From Buddleja alternifolia (taxonomy: Eukaryota > Streptophyta > Magnoliopsida > Lamiales > Scrophulariaceae), in the NCBI GenBank assembly GCA_019426215.1, contig CM033394.1, positions 16,698,195 through 16,762,194 of the forward strand: a stretch of DNA of 64,000 nucleotides, written 5' to 3'. The notes beneath the pieces are model-generated. The model worked only from the letters and a program-made list of their open reading frames with translations. It searched no databases and was not told the origin of the DNA. Each line of letters opens with the position of its first letter. Within the stretch, counting starts at the first letter, position 1. Below are positions 1 to 11,171 of the stretch, piece after piece. The translations under genes and the position numbers were made by a program.

Positions 1-785
1 GATATCAATGACTGTCTTTGGAATGCATGTGAAAAACTTGAACGATTTTGTCTATGGAGTTTTCAAGCTTTTCTTAAGAATATTTCAACAAAGTTTCAAC
101 CTTTTTCTTGCGTATGTATGTATATATTTAGGGTTTGCTGAAGGGTACTATTATAGAGATTTATTGAGATTTGTCCGTTGGACACATGCAGGTGCGTGTC
201 TCTCACGCAGTGCCTGACATTCCTGAATTTTTGCAATTACCGATTGGATGTTAGTACTTTGAACTCTGAATTCAGACAACCTAGTCAAAAGGTGGCTTGT
301 CCACAAGTCATAATGCCTTATCATATGTAATGAATTTATCAAGCATTTAAGGAGTTTTGAATTTATTTCTAATTGGAAATAAATGTCTGTTGATGATTGC
401 ATTTAAGTCTTTCATGACTTGAGAATTTATTTCAGGTTAATCTGATCCTTGATCGCTTGAGTGTTCTGAGCGCTTGATTTATTATCCCTGAAGGAGTCAT
501 ATAGCGTTTGACAGACACTTGATAAAAATCTTCATCTTCACTTGAGTTCAAATGCTGATCTTCAACTTCATCTCTGACAGACTCACCTAGAATTCTATCA
601 GCAACTTGGTATCTAATATTTAGTCTAAAATCTATAAAGATAAACATTACAAGCCTAACAAAATAATAAACTTTCAAACACTTAAACAAGAATTCTATGA
701 AAGCATAAACTTACATTCTTTTGGGGTTTAACATAAAATCCTACTCATGTCATCATCGAAACATCTAACATGAAATTTCCTAATA
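1..785 (-). repeat. 3' LTR of element E (partial, runs off the window)
   Basis: Read on the minus strand it starts TATTAGGAAATTTC at 785, a one-base variant of the TGTTAGGAAATTTC that opens the LTRs of A, C and E2. It is preceded by a polypurine tract. The stretch from about 231 to 785 is closely similar to 29153-29703, the other LTR remnant of E. The short ORFs here are not conserved and are not genes. The outer LTR end and target duplication lie outside the window. Confidence 0.85.
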
Positions 786-800
786 ATTTCCCCATTTTTG
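786..800 (-). other. Polypurine tract of element E
   Basis: On the minus strand this reads AAAAATGGGGAAAT directly before the LTR start. The same position in A, C and E2 reads AAAAAGGGGGAAAT or similar. In LTR retrotransposons this tract primes plus-strand DNA synthesis. Confidence 0.8.
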
Positions 801-3789
801 ATGATGTCAAGACCTTAACTCTTTTATAGTTTAAGAGTTGAAGAAAGGCTAAAAGATGTTATAAGTTAGCGCTAGAAAGTTAGTTGAGTTAGCTAATGTT
901 AGATTATTTTCAACAAGATGTTTCAATGTTCAATCATTCATTCATATAGTAAATCTGAAGCATACAATGATTACACTGAAAAACATAAAGCAACAGAAGA
1001 TAAAAGAAAATAAAGCAAGATAAGTGATCATCTTCTCTGTCGCTTCTTCGACATCTCTTCCTGGAAGATCTCATTCGCTAGATCTATAACTCTGTTAATG
1101 TCAATCATAGTTGTATGATAGACTTCGTTGTAGTCCTCACAATTTTCTTTAGCGCTTACATTGAGTTCTAACATCCTCTCAATCCAATCTCTTAGAGGAA
1201 TTCCAAGCGTCCTGATAAGATCATGATACAGATCTTGTACTCGATCATTTGAAGGCTTCCATTTTAGAGGTCTCTTCAAGGGTCCAGCATAAGCGTGAAA
1301 ACACATACCTTCTAGAAAATCAACATCCAGATCGGGAAGCCTATGTCTGCCTCTGAAGTATCTTGATTTTCGCTTCTTTGTGAGCATCTTTTTTAGACTC
1401 ACAATCTTTTCAAACATGGAGCGCCAATTTTTGTTATTTGTTTTGGACATTGGCTCCTTGGCTTTGGCTTTAGGATCTTTTGAATTTTCTTCTTCTTCCC
1501 CCTTCTTGACTTCATCAAGGGAAGAGCATAGCTCAGCGATATCTCGTCAGAGTAGTCTGACTTCATCAACGAGGAGGGCTACTGGCACATTGATAATCTA
1601 TCCTACTGAATTAGAAATATTGTGTCTTTTAGTATCGCTGAAGCATTTTGAGCTAGCTGGCGATTAGACTCTTTAGATAGACCGGTGATTAAGGGAACTA
1701 TGCAGTCCAGTACTAATGTAGTACTCTTGACCTCAACGATTGAAATATCTCAGCTTCTGGTATCTGAGGCAAGCCTGATGTGAGTTTCATCATTGGCTAT
1801 CATTTTGGAGCAGGAACCCTCAATACTTTGGAGCGAGTTCCTTTCTGTTTTTCTGAAATCTTTGGCCTCTTGATCGCTATCTGAATTAGAGTCTGAGGAA
1901 GGAGGACACTTAGGGGATGGAATGAGTCCATATGAGCTTGAAACTGTGGCCTTACCTTTTGATTTGTCTGTGATAAAAGGTTCCTCGGGGTCTTCAGCAA
2001 TCTCGTCCTAAACTTCTTGAATCTCTTGATGAACAGATTGAGTTGCATGTCTATTTGCGCAACTTGATCAACAAGTGGAATCTCGACTACTAGAGCACTA
2101 GGGACATCTTCCATTTGGATATTAGTAACTTGAACGGGAGTGTCTTCAACAGTAGGGGTTTGATCCACTTGCAATTCTGTGATTTACATAGAAGATGGTC
2201 TTTGAACAGGGATGACCCAGATTGGGCCAGTCGCTTCGAGAACATGCCTCAGACTTAGGTAGAAGGATCTCAGGATAAAAAACAAAACGTCTTCGTGCTC
2301 TTCAATACTAAATGCTAAGTCAGCATATTCCAGGATCACTACACCAGATGTGTAAGATTTGACGAAGTCCATTAAGAAAGGCATCAGTGCTTGAGCTAGC
2401 ACTTAATCCACCGGCCTTATTAGAGAAAGGATTTGGGACACTCGGATGTTCTGCTCACACATCAAGACAGGATGAAGGTTGTAGCCACGGAAATCACTAA
2501 AACCAAAGAGACGGTTGAAGGTGATATCCAACCATTGAGCATTCTCAAAAATTGCTCATTTGTCTTTATGAAATTATGCATGATCATCAGTTAGACGCAT
2601 ATGCGCTTCACTAGGACTTGGGAGAGCACCTCTCTCGCTGGTGGAGGCATCTTCATTCAAATCAAGTTGGATACGCTGAGCAAAGTCTTATTGCGGATGA
2701 TAAACATAGTGTTCTCCTTTACTGATCTGAGAAAGTTGATGTCGAATATAGCGTTCCATGCTTGTCTAAAATAAGACAAAGCATTCACTTCTCCCACTAG
2801 CGATTCCTGTCTTTGAAGCAGAAATGAAGTGTAACCACGACGCGTGTACTCAATTCCAAAATTGAAGAGAAAAGGATACTTGAGCATCTCTTCAATCATA
2901 TGAAAATGCAGTACGAAATCCTCAGCCCATCCAAATTTCTCCAGTATCCAACGTCTTCCGAGTCGCTTAACCACTTTTTTGTCTTTCTTGGCTTCGAGTA
3001 GCTTCTTAAATCTTTCTTTTTTAATATCAAAGCTATTAGCCCAGACTCTGGCAAATTATTCTGGGGCTTCATCTGCAACCTAGTTATTAATCGGATTGGG
3101 GTGTTCTTGAACATTTCTCCCTTTCCTTTCCATAAGCGGAGGGGTTTTGGTGAAGATTTATTAGCGGCAGAGTGGACGACTCTCGGAAGAGCGGAATAAC
3201 TTATTAGATTCAATTGTTCTTCATCGGGGTTTTTTCCCAGTTGCCCATATGAGGATTTCGGATTTGAACATGAGTGCGGTGGAATAGAAAATTATCTTCA
3301 AAATTGCGGCCGACTTTTTGAAAGCGTTTTCTCTCAAACTCTGCCAAATTACTAAGAGGAGTCTCCAGATATTCAAGATGAGCAATGATCTCCTTCTTGG
3401 ATTTGAGACCTAGCGTTGCTAGCTTCTCAAAAATCTCTGATTTCTGAGCGTCTGAAAAAGTAGGATTGTGGAGTGATGTTTGAAAAGATAACACTATCTC
3501 AATCATCTGTTGAAGGGTCTTTTCTCTCCAGGCATAGTAGAACTCAAGACTGTCATCATGGCCTCTGGGAAAGAAAGATACCACATGAGGAGGAGGACCA
3601 GTTGAAATGGGGACTAACGGGGCTACTTCTATCGACCACTCTGCATCTACAGTCGCTTCCCTGGCTTGAGAAATTTCAGCGTCCAGAAGGACCGTTTCTA
3701 TTTCCTTAGCGATTTCCACCACTGTTGACATATCAACATCCAACTCTACGGCAACCTCGAAGGAGGAGGTGCATCAGCTTCTGGCACAT

Positions 3790-3874
3790 CTTGAGCTAAT
3801 ACATGCAAGCGTTTGAGAACAAAGAAAATCTCTACTAAGTAGAGAGTTGAGATACAAAAGATAGAAACACTTAC
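3790..3874 (-). other. Putative intron in ORF3 of element E
   Basis: On the minus strand the exon ends CGTCAGG and is followed by GTAAGTG. The proposed acceptor is GCTCAAG before ATGTGCCAG. The length is 85 nt. Joining at these sites keeps an open phase-1 frame (a GAT codon across the junction), whereas reading through shifts frame because 85 is not a multiple of three. The same position in element C holds an 87-nt intron-like segment. Splicing is inferred, not shown. Confidence 0.6.
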
Positions 3875-4002
3875 CCTGACGACTATCTTCGACTATATCT
3901 GTCGCTTGATCTTTGGAAACATTTGGTTCCATTGCCTCAGGCTCCAAAACTTCTTCATCATCATCTAGATTGAGGAAAGAAGTGAGGGGATCAGCTCGAA
4001 TG

Positions 4003-4720
4003 GGAATGAACCATCAATTACATAGGATTATTAAGCCTCTAAGCAACATTAGTCTAATATTGAGAACATGTTTATAATAAAAATTGATTAATTTAGATGT
4101 GTCTTAGTTGCTCTTTTCCAGCTACTTGATTTGAATCTTGTTTCTTATATCTTACTTCATAATATTTTAGTTAATTCTTGTTTTAGTTTAAGTTCTTCAA
4201 TTGCTTTAAAATCATAAACTAAAATACAAGTCCTGACAAACTTTAACTTTTTATCCAGTCCACTTGCGTTAAAGAAGATTTTCGTGTCAAGTTTTTGGCG
4301 CCGTTCCGGGGACTTGGTTAATTTTAGTTTTTGATTTTATTGCAAGGTATTTATTTTATTTTTATTAAATTTTTTTATTATTATTATTTTTATTTTTTTC
4401 TTACACTCTTAAATAGAAATCCAGAATGTATCATTGTTTATAGCACTGAAGTACTGGCTGCAAACCATTGAAGCGTGTTATGCACAAGGGATTACCAAGC
4501 TACTTGCACCAAATCCTGAAGGACGCACGGCGGGAAATGAAGGAAGATTAGCGTTGTAGGCTCTGAGATAGAAAACAGGAATTCAACACCAATGAAGGAA
4601 AATTCGAAAGCATATTCCTCCAACGATGAGCATTCGACTCCTATCCTTTCTGAGGGTGTTGACATTTCTTTACCGTCTCCCCTAACCGCAAGTAAATCGG
4701 TAATCGATACCGATGATGGT
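4003..4720 (+). mobile_element. Ty3/gypsy fragment with Athila/Tat-type primer site
   Basis: An AT-rich stretch foreign to ORF3 of E. It contains TGGCGCCGTTCCGGGGA at 4296-4312, one base short of the TGGCGCCGTTGCCGGGGA primer-binding site known from Athila/Tat-type gypsy elements. An LTR-like end (TTCGTGTCA) lies just before it, ending at about 4289. Downstream there is a T-rich leader and a short ORF from ATG 4592 to a stop at 4747 that I do not recognise and that crosses the estimated right boundary. So it is the end of a 5' LTR plus the start of the internal region. Both boundaries are estimates and no target duplication was found. Confidence 0.6.
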
Positions 4721-5994
4721 AAGTGGCTTTACTGGAGCGCTTGTTGATCCCTTTGGAGTGTAGACCACGGTGTGTGCTTATGGGCTAGTGGCACTTCGTC
4801 TTCTTCTTCTGCTTCTTCTTCAGTCTCCGGGGATACATCAATCACTAGAGGAGGAGAAGAGGATTTTGGAGGAGGAGAGGGAGACTTCTTCTTCTTCTTT
4901 GTCTCTTTTTTCTGTTTCTTGGCTGGCTTGGAGGGCTCAGTGACTTTCAACACGATCTTCTTTTTTGGTCGCTTGACCACCACTTCTTCTTCTGGTTCAT
5001 CTAATGAGGAAGTCACTTGCTCCTCATCATCACCACGAACGCTGCCTTCATCAAGGCCTTTGGCAAGGAGTCGCTCATGTTCCTTTTTGAACCTGTTTTA
5101 GAGCACCACCCATTCGCTTAGGGTTGAGCAATTCACCAATCATCCTCTTTCCGTAGAACTTAAATGCTGGAACTTTGGATCCTTTGGACGTGACGTATGC
5201 ACTAGAGCTAAGAATAAAACTAAGTAAAATCTCATACAACTTGGGATTCACTGACTTCTGCATCGCTGCCTTAAAGAGATTGATAACATATTAGGCCCAA
5301 TTTACCTTCAACTTGGTCAATATGGCGATCATCATCTTGTACTGAATGATTGAGATCTTATCAAACGAGCCCTTACGACATTCGATCATCTTTGCGCATA
5401 CGTCGGCCAGAATGACATATTCGCCTTTCATGTCATTCTTCTTGAAGTTTGATTTGTACGCCGCATCAACGTCGGCTCACCGGACTTGTTCCCAGACTTT
5501 AGTAGCAGCACCCATGGAAACTTCTTCAACTTCACACCCAAAAGTGGGCAGATTCAGCAAATCAGAAAGAAGTTGTGAAGAGCGAACAAATGGAGTTTCA
5601 GCAGAAGGTAAAGAGCACGAAATAGAGTTGCCATCGTCGGAAATGATAGCATGCACAAAGAAATATTTAACTTCATCCTAATGAATCAGAGAATGAGAGG
5701 TGAGAAGGGTTCTTAAACTAGATTCTTCAATGAGCGGAAGAATTTCTCTCATTGGGAACTGTTGATTCTCAAAAAGGTACTCCCAGTTAACTAGGAAACT
5801 AGCATTATAACCCATGGTTCTTTGGATTTCGGGTTTGGAGGTGTTTCCGGCATCAGATTTGGAAGACTTTTGTGGCCCCATTGATGAAAAAGATTAGCTT
5901 TTTGAGGAAGTAGAAGAAAACATTTTTGCCTTAGAGAATTTTTCCAGCAAAGAGAATTTGAGAGTGATAAAAAATTTCTGTAAAAATTTGAAGG

Positions 5995-6004
5995 GTTTAA
6001 ATAG
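5995..6004 (-). promoter_or_regulatory. TATA-like box upstream of ORF3 in E
   Basis: On the minus strand it reads CTATTTAAAC, about 115 bases before the ORF3 start at 5881. A CT-rich leader-like stretch lies between. It is a candidate internal promoter separate from the LTR promoter. Promoter activity is inference. Confidence 0.4.
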
Positions 6005-6220
6005 ATGGAAAAAAGTAACTCCTCAATTGCTTTGATAAATGCCACGTGTGAATGCAGTTAATAAAAAATGAAAAGCATTGAATCTCATCCGTTTAATCAT
6101 AAAGATGAAAGTAAAAAGGCATGATAAATTAGGATAATTTTTGTAACATATTGAATTTGGAGTCCGCAGTTACTTTTAAAAAAAAATGTTTGAAATTTTT
6201 GAAAATATTCAGCATGAATT

Positions 6221-6262
6221 GCACGTGCCTTTTGATACACTGACACGTACCCAGGCACGTGC
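6221..6262. promoter_or_regulatory. G-box/ABRE palindrome cluster between pol and ORF3 of E
   Basis: GCACGTGC at 6221-6228 and again at 6255-6262 flank GACACGTAC (TACGTGTC on the other strand). The outer copies with their neighbours form an inverted repeat (GCACGTGCCT and AGGCACGTGC). CACGTG is the plant G-box, and ACGTGTC is the core of abscisic-acid response elements. The same arrangement occurs in element A at 15308-15354. A further CACGTG lies at about 6042. It sits upstream of ORF3 and its TATA-like box. Confidence 0.55.
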
Positions 6263-6615
6263 AATTTTTGAACCGCCTATTTGAGATAGGTATCATTAAC
6301 CGTCAGTTTGATTTGATAGGAGAGCGTGGGCAGTTATCAAATCTTATCTTTTGGGCTTATCCACTCGCTTCCTTTAGCGATGGAAAAAATGAATGATTTT
6401 CAGAGAAAGTTACGTAGCGTTAATGTGGGAATATTCTTAACGCTAAAGTCTTATTTCAAAAAGAACATTTAATCGCTTTTGAGAAATGGTACTTTTATTT
6501 TATTAGCCATCAATTTGTCATGCATAAAAGTAAACGCTAAAGGTCAATGCATAAAGTTTTTCAAAGTCATTTTTGATCATTGATTCTTACTAATTGGAAT
6601 AAGTACAATTTTAAA

Positions 6616-6690
6616 GTTCTCCCTAAGATTGATAACTCATTTCAATTTTGAAATCGCTTTAGACATTATAATAGAGTGGATTCCCCCTAA
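6616..6690 (-). other. Polypurine-like tracts after RNase H of E
   Basis: TTAGGGGGAA on the minus strand at 6681-6690, and a decayed second copy (TTAGGGAGAAC) near 6616-6626. A and C carry the same pair shortly after the RNase H stop. Extra polypurine tracts downstream of pol are a reported Sirevirus trait. Confidence 0.6.
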
Positions 6691-6723
6691 ATTATATGCC
6701 TATAAAAATATGATGCTTCATGA

Positions 6724-8283
6724 TTAAGCATTTAAGTCAATCATATCTAATTCACTTCTCAAAGTGAGAAAACATTGTTCGTTGAGCACTTTGGTGAAGA
6801 TATCTGCTAATTGTTTGTCAGTTCCAATGAAATGCATGGAGATATCTTTCTTTTGAACATGGTCACGCAAGAAATGGTAACAAATGTCAATATGTTTAGT
6901 TCTAGAATGAAGGATTAGGTTTTGGGTCATAGCTAAAGCGCTTTGGTTATCACAATGGATTGGGGTAGGACCTAAGAGGATTCCATAATCTCTAAGTTGT
7001 TGCCTCATCCAAAGGGTTTGTGCACAACAGCTTCCAGCGGCTACATACTCGACTTCAACAGTAGAAGTTGCTATGGATTGTTGTTTCTTACTATGCCGAG
7101 ACGGATCTATCACCTAGAAATTGACATGTACGACTAGTACTTTTTCTACCTATTTTGCATCTTGCAAAATCTGCGTCTGAATAACCAATTAGTTCAAAAA
7201 GAGAGTCTCTTGGATATCATAAGCCCACATTTTTTGTGTGCCTTTTAGGTATTTAGAGATTCTCTTGGTAGCAGTTAAGTGTGACTCTCTAGGTTCAGCT
7301 TGAAAGCGTGCACACATGCATACCGAAAAAATAATATCGGGTCTACTAGCAGTAAGATAAAGAAGTGATCCAATGATACCTCTATAGTTAGTGATATCAA
7401 TTTTCTTCCCACTTTCATCTTTATCTAACTTAAGTGTTTGGCTCATTGAAATTTTTGAAGATGATGCATTTTCCATACCAAATTTCTTAATCATATCTGT
7501 TGTATATTTAGTTTGGTTTATAAATATGCCATTAGGGAGTTGTTTAACTTGTATTCCTCAGAAGATAGTTAATTCACCCATCGTGCTTATTTCAAATTGA
7601 TCTTGCATCATTTTCAAAAATTTCTCACACAATTACTTATTAGTAGATCCAAAAATAATATCATCAACATAAATTTGGACTAAGAGAATATCTTTGTTAT
7701 GGGTAATTTTGAATAAAGTTGTGTCAACACTGCCTTTTGAAAATCCTTTACCTACAAGGAAGATAGAGAGAGTGTCATACCATGCTTTTGGTGCTTGTTT
7801 AGGGCCATAAAGTGCCCTATCCAATTTTTAGACCATACTTTTGCCATGGTTGTTGATGAATCCTTGGGGTTGCTCCACATATACCTCTTCGTGCAGTTTA
7901 CCATTCAGGAAAGCATTCTTCATGTCCATTTGATATACTGTGAATTTATTGAAAGCGGCAAACGCTAGGAACATCTGAATCGCTTTAAGACGGGCTACTG
8001 GGGCATAGGTTTAATCAAAGTCAATACCTTCTTGACAATAACCCTAAGCGGCTAATCTGGCTTTGTTTCTTATAACAATACCATCTTCATCCATCTTGCT
8101 CCTAAGAACCCATCTGGTCCCAATAACTCCTTAGTGAGTTGGTCTGGGCACTAACTTCCAAACCTTACTACGCTCAAATTGGTTAAACTCCTCTTGCATC
8201 GCTTCTACCCAACTTGAATCACTAAGCACTTCATCCACTTTCTTTGAGATAGGAAACCTGCTAACATGGCCTCATTAAATGTA
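6724..8283 (-). pseudogene. RT-RNase H part of element E pol
   Basis: This holds the C-terminal half of pol, read leftwards. Fragments include the RT active site YVDDIIFGSTNK (within 7633-7824), the RT C-terminal segment with YLTASRPDI (7189-7494), and RNase H with EVEYVAAGSCCAQ and the ADIFTK tail (6724-7113). These match A and C nearly residue for residue. Frameshifts and stops separate the pieces. The RT start is cut at 8283/8288 by element A and continues at 23798. It would have copied element RNA into DNA within virus-like particles; it cannot be functional now. Confidence 0.9.
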
Positions 8284-8288
8284 GTAGC

Positions 8289-9724
8289 TGTTAGGAATTT
8301 CATGTTAGTTGTTTTGATGATGACAATTAGGACCTTTTGTTAGACCCCAAAATTTGTAAGTTTGTTTTCAGCTTTGAAGCGTTAGATTTGTAATAGGCTT
8401 TGTTTTATTTTTATTGTAGATTGTTAGGTTAAGTTGTCTTAGACTGAGCGTCTGATATGTTCTGAGTGAGTTTATCAGAAGTAAAGTTTGAAGACTCAAG
8501 CGCCTGAAGTTTGAACAAAGATGAAGATTTCAAGCGTCTAGAATGACCAGCTACACCAAGCGTCACCTTATAGGATAGAAGTGATTCAAGGTTAAATAAG
8601 CGTCTATCAATGACTGATTTCACCTGAATTTATTTTTAAGTCCAGAAGGAGTTTTAATGCAAATATTCTCAATGCATTAAGTGCCAACGGGCATTTAATT
8701 CAAATGCATTAAATGCTGATAAGAGCATTGAATGTGATAAGCACTTTCAGACGTACGGAGAAGCCACCCTATTGGACTGTCAACTATTCAGAGACTGCAG
8801 CACCAACTTTTGTGCAGCAGATTTTCAGGAAAAAGGACAAAAGTGGTTCACTCGCGGAAGTGAGAGACACGCGCTCGTGCATGTGTCAAACGGACACTTT
8901 TTCCAAGAATGACTACAAATAGGACTTCAACAAGAAGCCAAATACATAGAGAACAATTATCAAGTTGAATTGCTGTTGCATTGAAGTCTCATTCCCTACA
9001 ATCTCAGAAAAGCCAGAATTTTCAAGAAAATATTCTCTTTGCTTTTCTTCAAATCCTGAGACAGTCAACCAATATCTCAAACATTCTTTTCGAAAAAACC
9101 CACATTACTACCGAGATATTCCTAGTTGTTCAAAATCAAACAAACCTTTTAGAAAAACTCCTATCCAAGCCTCGCGATCTGTGTGAAGTCGAAGTTGGAT
9201 ACTTGCCATATTTCTGGGTGAAAGAAGCAAGGGGATTGAAGTGATTTGGAGCAGAAATCTGTGTGATCAAGGAGCTCAAGTCATCAACATCCATCTCTCC
9301 CTAATTTGTAGAAGATTCTGTGTGATTCTTTGAGAATCATTTTAGTGGATTGCCTCCAAGTGTTCAAGGAGAAGAAGGACGTAGTTGGGATTACACCACC
9401 TAACGAACTTTACAAATATTGTTCTTTACTTTACTTTCAGCATTCCTATTGTCACATCATAAATTGATAAAGTAAAACTCAATCAAACGCTAAGCAACTA
9501 AACACACTTTCTGTGACGCTAAAGCTTTCAAAGAGAAGACTCTAAAAATCATTCCCCTGTGCTAACACTGATCAAAGAAGTGAACGCTCAAACCTATTTG
9601 GTTGTAGTATTCAAGTCTTGAAATCTAAGTTAACTTTCTAAAAACAGTCTTCGTTAGACGCTTCCCCAAAGCGCCTAGACCCCCCCCCCTTCTAAAGCCT
9701 TTCGTATGCCACTTGGGACCAACA
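8289..9724 (+). repeat. 5' LTR of element A
   Basis: TG...CA boundaries. The sequence is near-identical to 20116-21649 plus 23772-23792. It contains several AAGCGTCT/AAGCGCCT motifs (8446-8606), a degraded TATA position (TACAAATAGG at 8914-8923, where the 3' LTR has TATAAATAGG) and a run of C near 9668-9679. About 95 bp before the C-run are missing compared with the 3' LTR. The small ORFs here are not genes. Confidence 0.92.
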
Positions 9725-9726
9725 AG

Positions 9727-9738
9727 TGGTATCAGAGC
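9727..9738 (+). other. Primer-binding site of element A
   Basis: TGGTATCAGAGC, two bases after the LTR end, complementary to the 3' end of plant initiator Met tRNA. This is the standard copia primer site for minus-strand synthesis. Confidence 0.92.
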
Positions 9739-9821
9739 GATTAAAGTTGAAATTTTAAAATTTCCAAGCATAACTGCTTGTTTAGATCCTCTTTCAAACT
9801 TAGTTGCTTTAGATTTTAAAC

Positions 9822-11171
9822 ATGGCATTTGCTAAAGTTCCCAAATTGACTGAGTCAAATTTTGACACATGGAAAGTCAAAGCATTTACATATCTCTGTT
9901 CATGTGATGATGACATGTGTGATATTATTTCAGATGGGCCAATCAAAATATATAAAGTTATCACAAGAGCGCATGGAGCCACGGAAGACACTCCCGATGG
10001 TTACGTTGTAAAACCGAAACAAGAATGGTCTCCAGATGAGTGTCGAAGAGCTAATTTGGATAATGTTTGTCGTAACGCTCTGTATACGGCTATTGGTGAT
10101 AATGACAACCTATTCAACAAGATGAAGTCTTGCAAAACCACTAAAGAAATATGGGATAAGTTGGCTACAATTTGTGGTGGATCAACACAAATTAAAGAGA
10201 ACAAACTTTCCATTGCCAAGGAAAAGTTTAACGGATTTAAGATGCTACCCAATGAAACTTTAGAGCAATTAGATATAAGATTTACAGCTCTAGTTACAGA
10301 ACTTACATCGTTGGGAATGGATTTCCAGAATCGAGAAATGGTGGTTAAGATCTTTAGAAGTTTACCAGGTAAATTCCTGATGAAGACAATTGCTATGAGA
10401 GAATAAAATATGTTGGATCTTCTAACTCCAGAAGACGCCTTTTCAGAGCTCAAAGCATTTGAGTTCGAGTTGAATTCGGCTAGTGATGTTGTGAGTAGTC
10501 CGGTGATTGAATCTGGAGTGCTTATAGCATCAATCAAAGGCAAATCGGGCAATAAAGGAAAGAATTTAGACATCAATGAAGAAGAGGAGTTGGCTTTGCT
10601 GAATAGATTTAGGAAGTTCTTGAGATATGAAAAGAAAGGAAAAGGTTTCAATAACTGAGGACAAAGTTCGTATCAAGCGCCTTCTCCGATGCAACAACAG
10701 TTTCAAGCGCCTCCGTATTTTGTTCCCTCACCCCAAGTGCCTGTTCAGTACCAAGCGTCTACTCAAAATCTCTTAGCTCCAGTTGTCTCAAAACCACACA
10801 TTGCAAGGTTAACAAAAGAACAAAAGATGAAAACTAATCTTTGTTATAATTCCTGGAAACCAGGGCACTACCAGGTAAATTGCCCTTATCCAAACGTATC
10901 CAAGCCCTCAAGGCAGGATTACTTGGATAGAAACCAATTCAGGAACAACCTTCGTCAACAAGGTTTGCTAGCGGAATCAGAATCAACATCCGCACCTGAA
11001 GATTTAGAATCATCAGAAGAGAGTAGTGAAGATGATGAGCCATTAGATGACTTAGCACTCATATGTCTCATGGCCAGAGATGATGAAGCGTCTCCTGAGG
11101 TAATTAATGAATTATTTATTCCTCTCTCTTATGATGAATTACTTGACAAAGTCAAAGAATACTACAATTAA
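9822..11171 (+). pseudogene. gag: gag of element A, with in-frame stops
   Basis: The capsid/nucleocapsid protein starts MAFAKVPKLTESNFDTWK, a copia UBN2-type Gag with NREMVVKIFRSLPGKF. One frame runs throughout but is cut by TAA at 10404 and TGA at 10656, and ends with TAA at 11169. A Gln/Pro-rich stretch follows (10689 on), then a zinc knuckle in which the second Cys is replaced by Ser (CYNSWKPGHYQVNC), so RNA binding would be impaired. An acidic Ser/Glu-rich tail follows. Compared with C, about 450 bp of the following coiled-coil region are missing at about 11220. Confidence 0.88.

Larger units (their letters stand above)
1028..5881 (-). pseudogene. ORF3 (extra 3' ORF) of element E, broken
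   Basis: This is the long ORF between RNase H and the 3' LTR. The start at 5881 gives MGPQKSSKSD and aligns in position with the ORF3 start of A. Open segments follow at about 5678-5881, 5075-5263, 4729-5016, 3210-3743, 2896-3213, 2184-2402, 1800-2174 and 1028-1450. The piece at 4729-5016 is strongly charged, with a Lys-rich run (KKQKKETKKKKK) next to an acidic run, resembling a nuclear localisation signal. The last segment ends in KKRQRR. A spliceable intron lies at 3790-3874. A gypsy fragment interrupts the ORF at about 4003-4720. No membrane segment is evident. The function is unknown; the N-terminal part may be related to the putative plant transposon protein domain found beside plant retroelements. 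Confidence 0.7.

Noticed and set aside
4772..5101. 109-codon plus-strand ORF rich in Ser and Phe
   Set aside because: It is antisense to the Lys/Glu-rich part of ORF3 of E; the composition is a mirror of that coding strand.
9727..9738. tRNA gene fragment
   Set aside because: Only the 12-nt tRNA complement of the primer site; no cloverleaf.
10001..10651. 216-codon minus-strand ORF
   Set aside because: Antisense to gag of A. The conserved Gag motifs are on the plus strand; a similar antisense ORF over gag of C shows it is a shadow.
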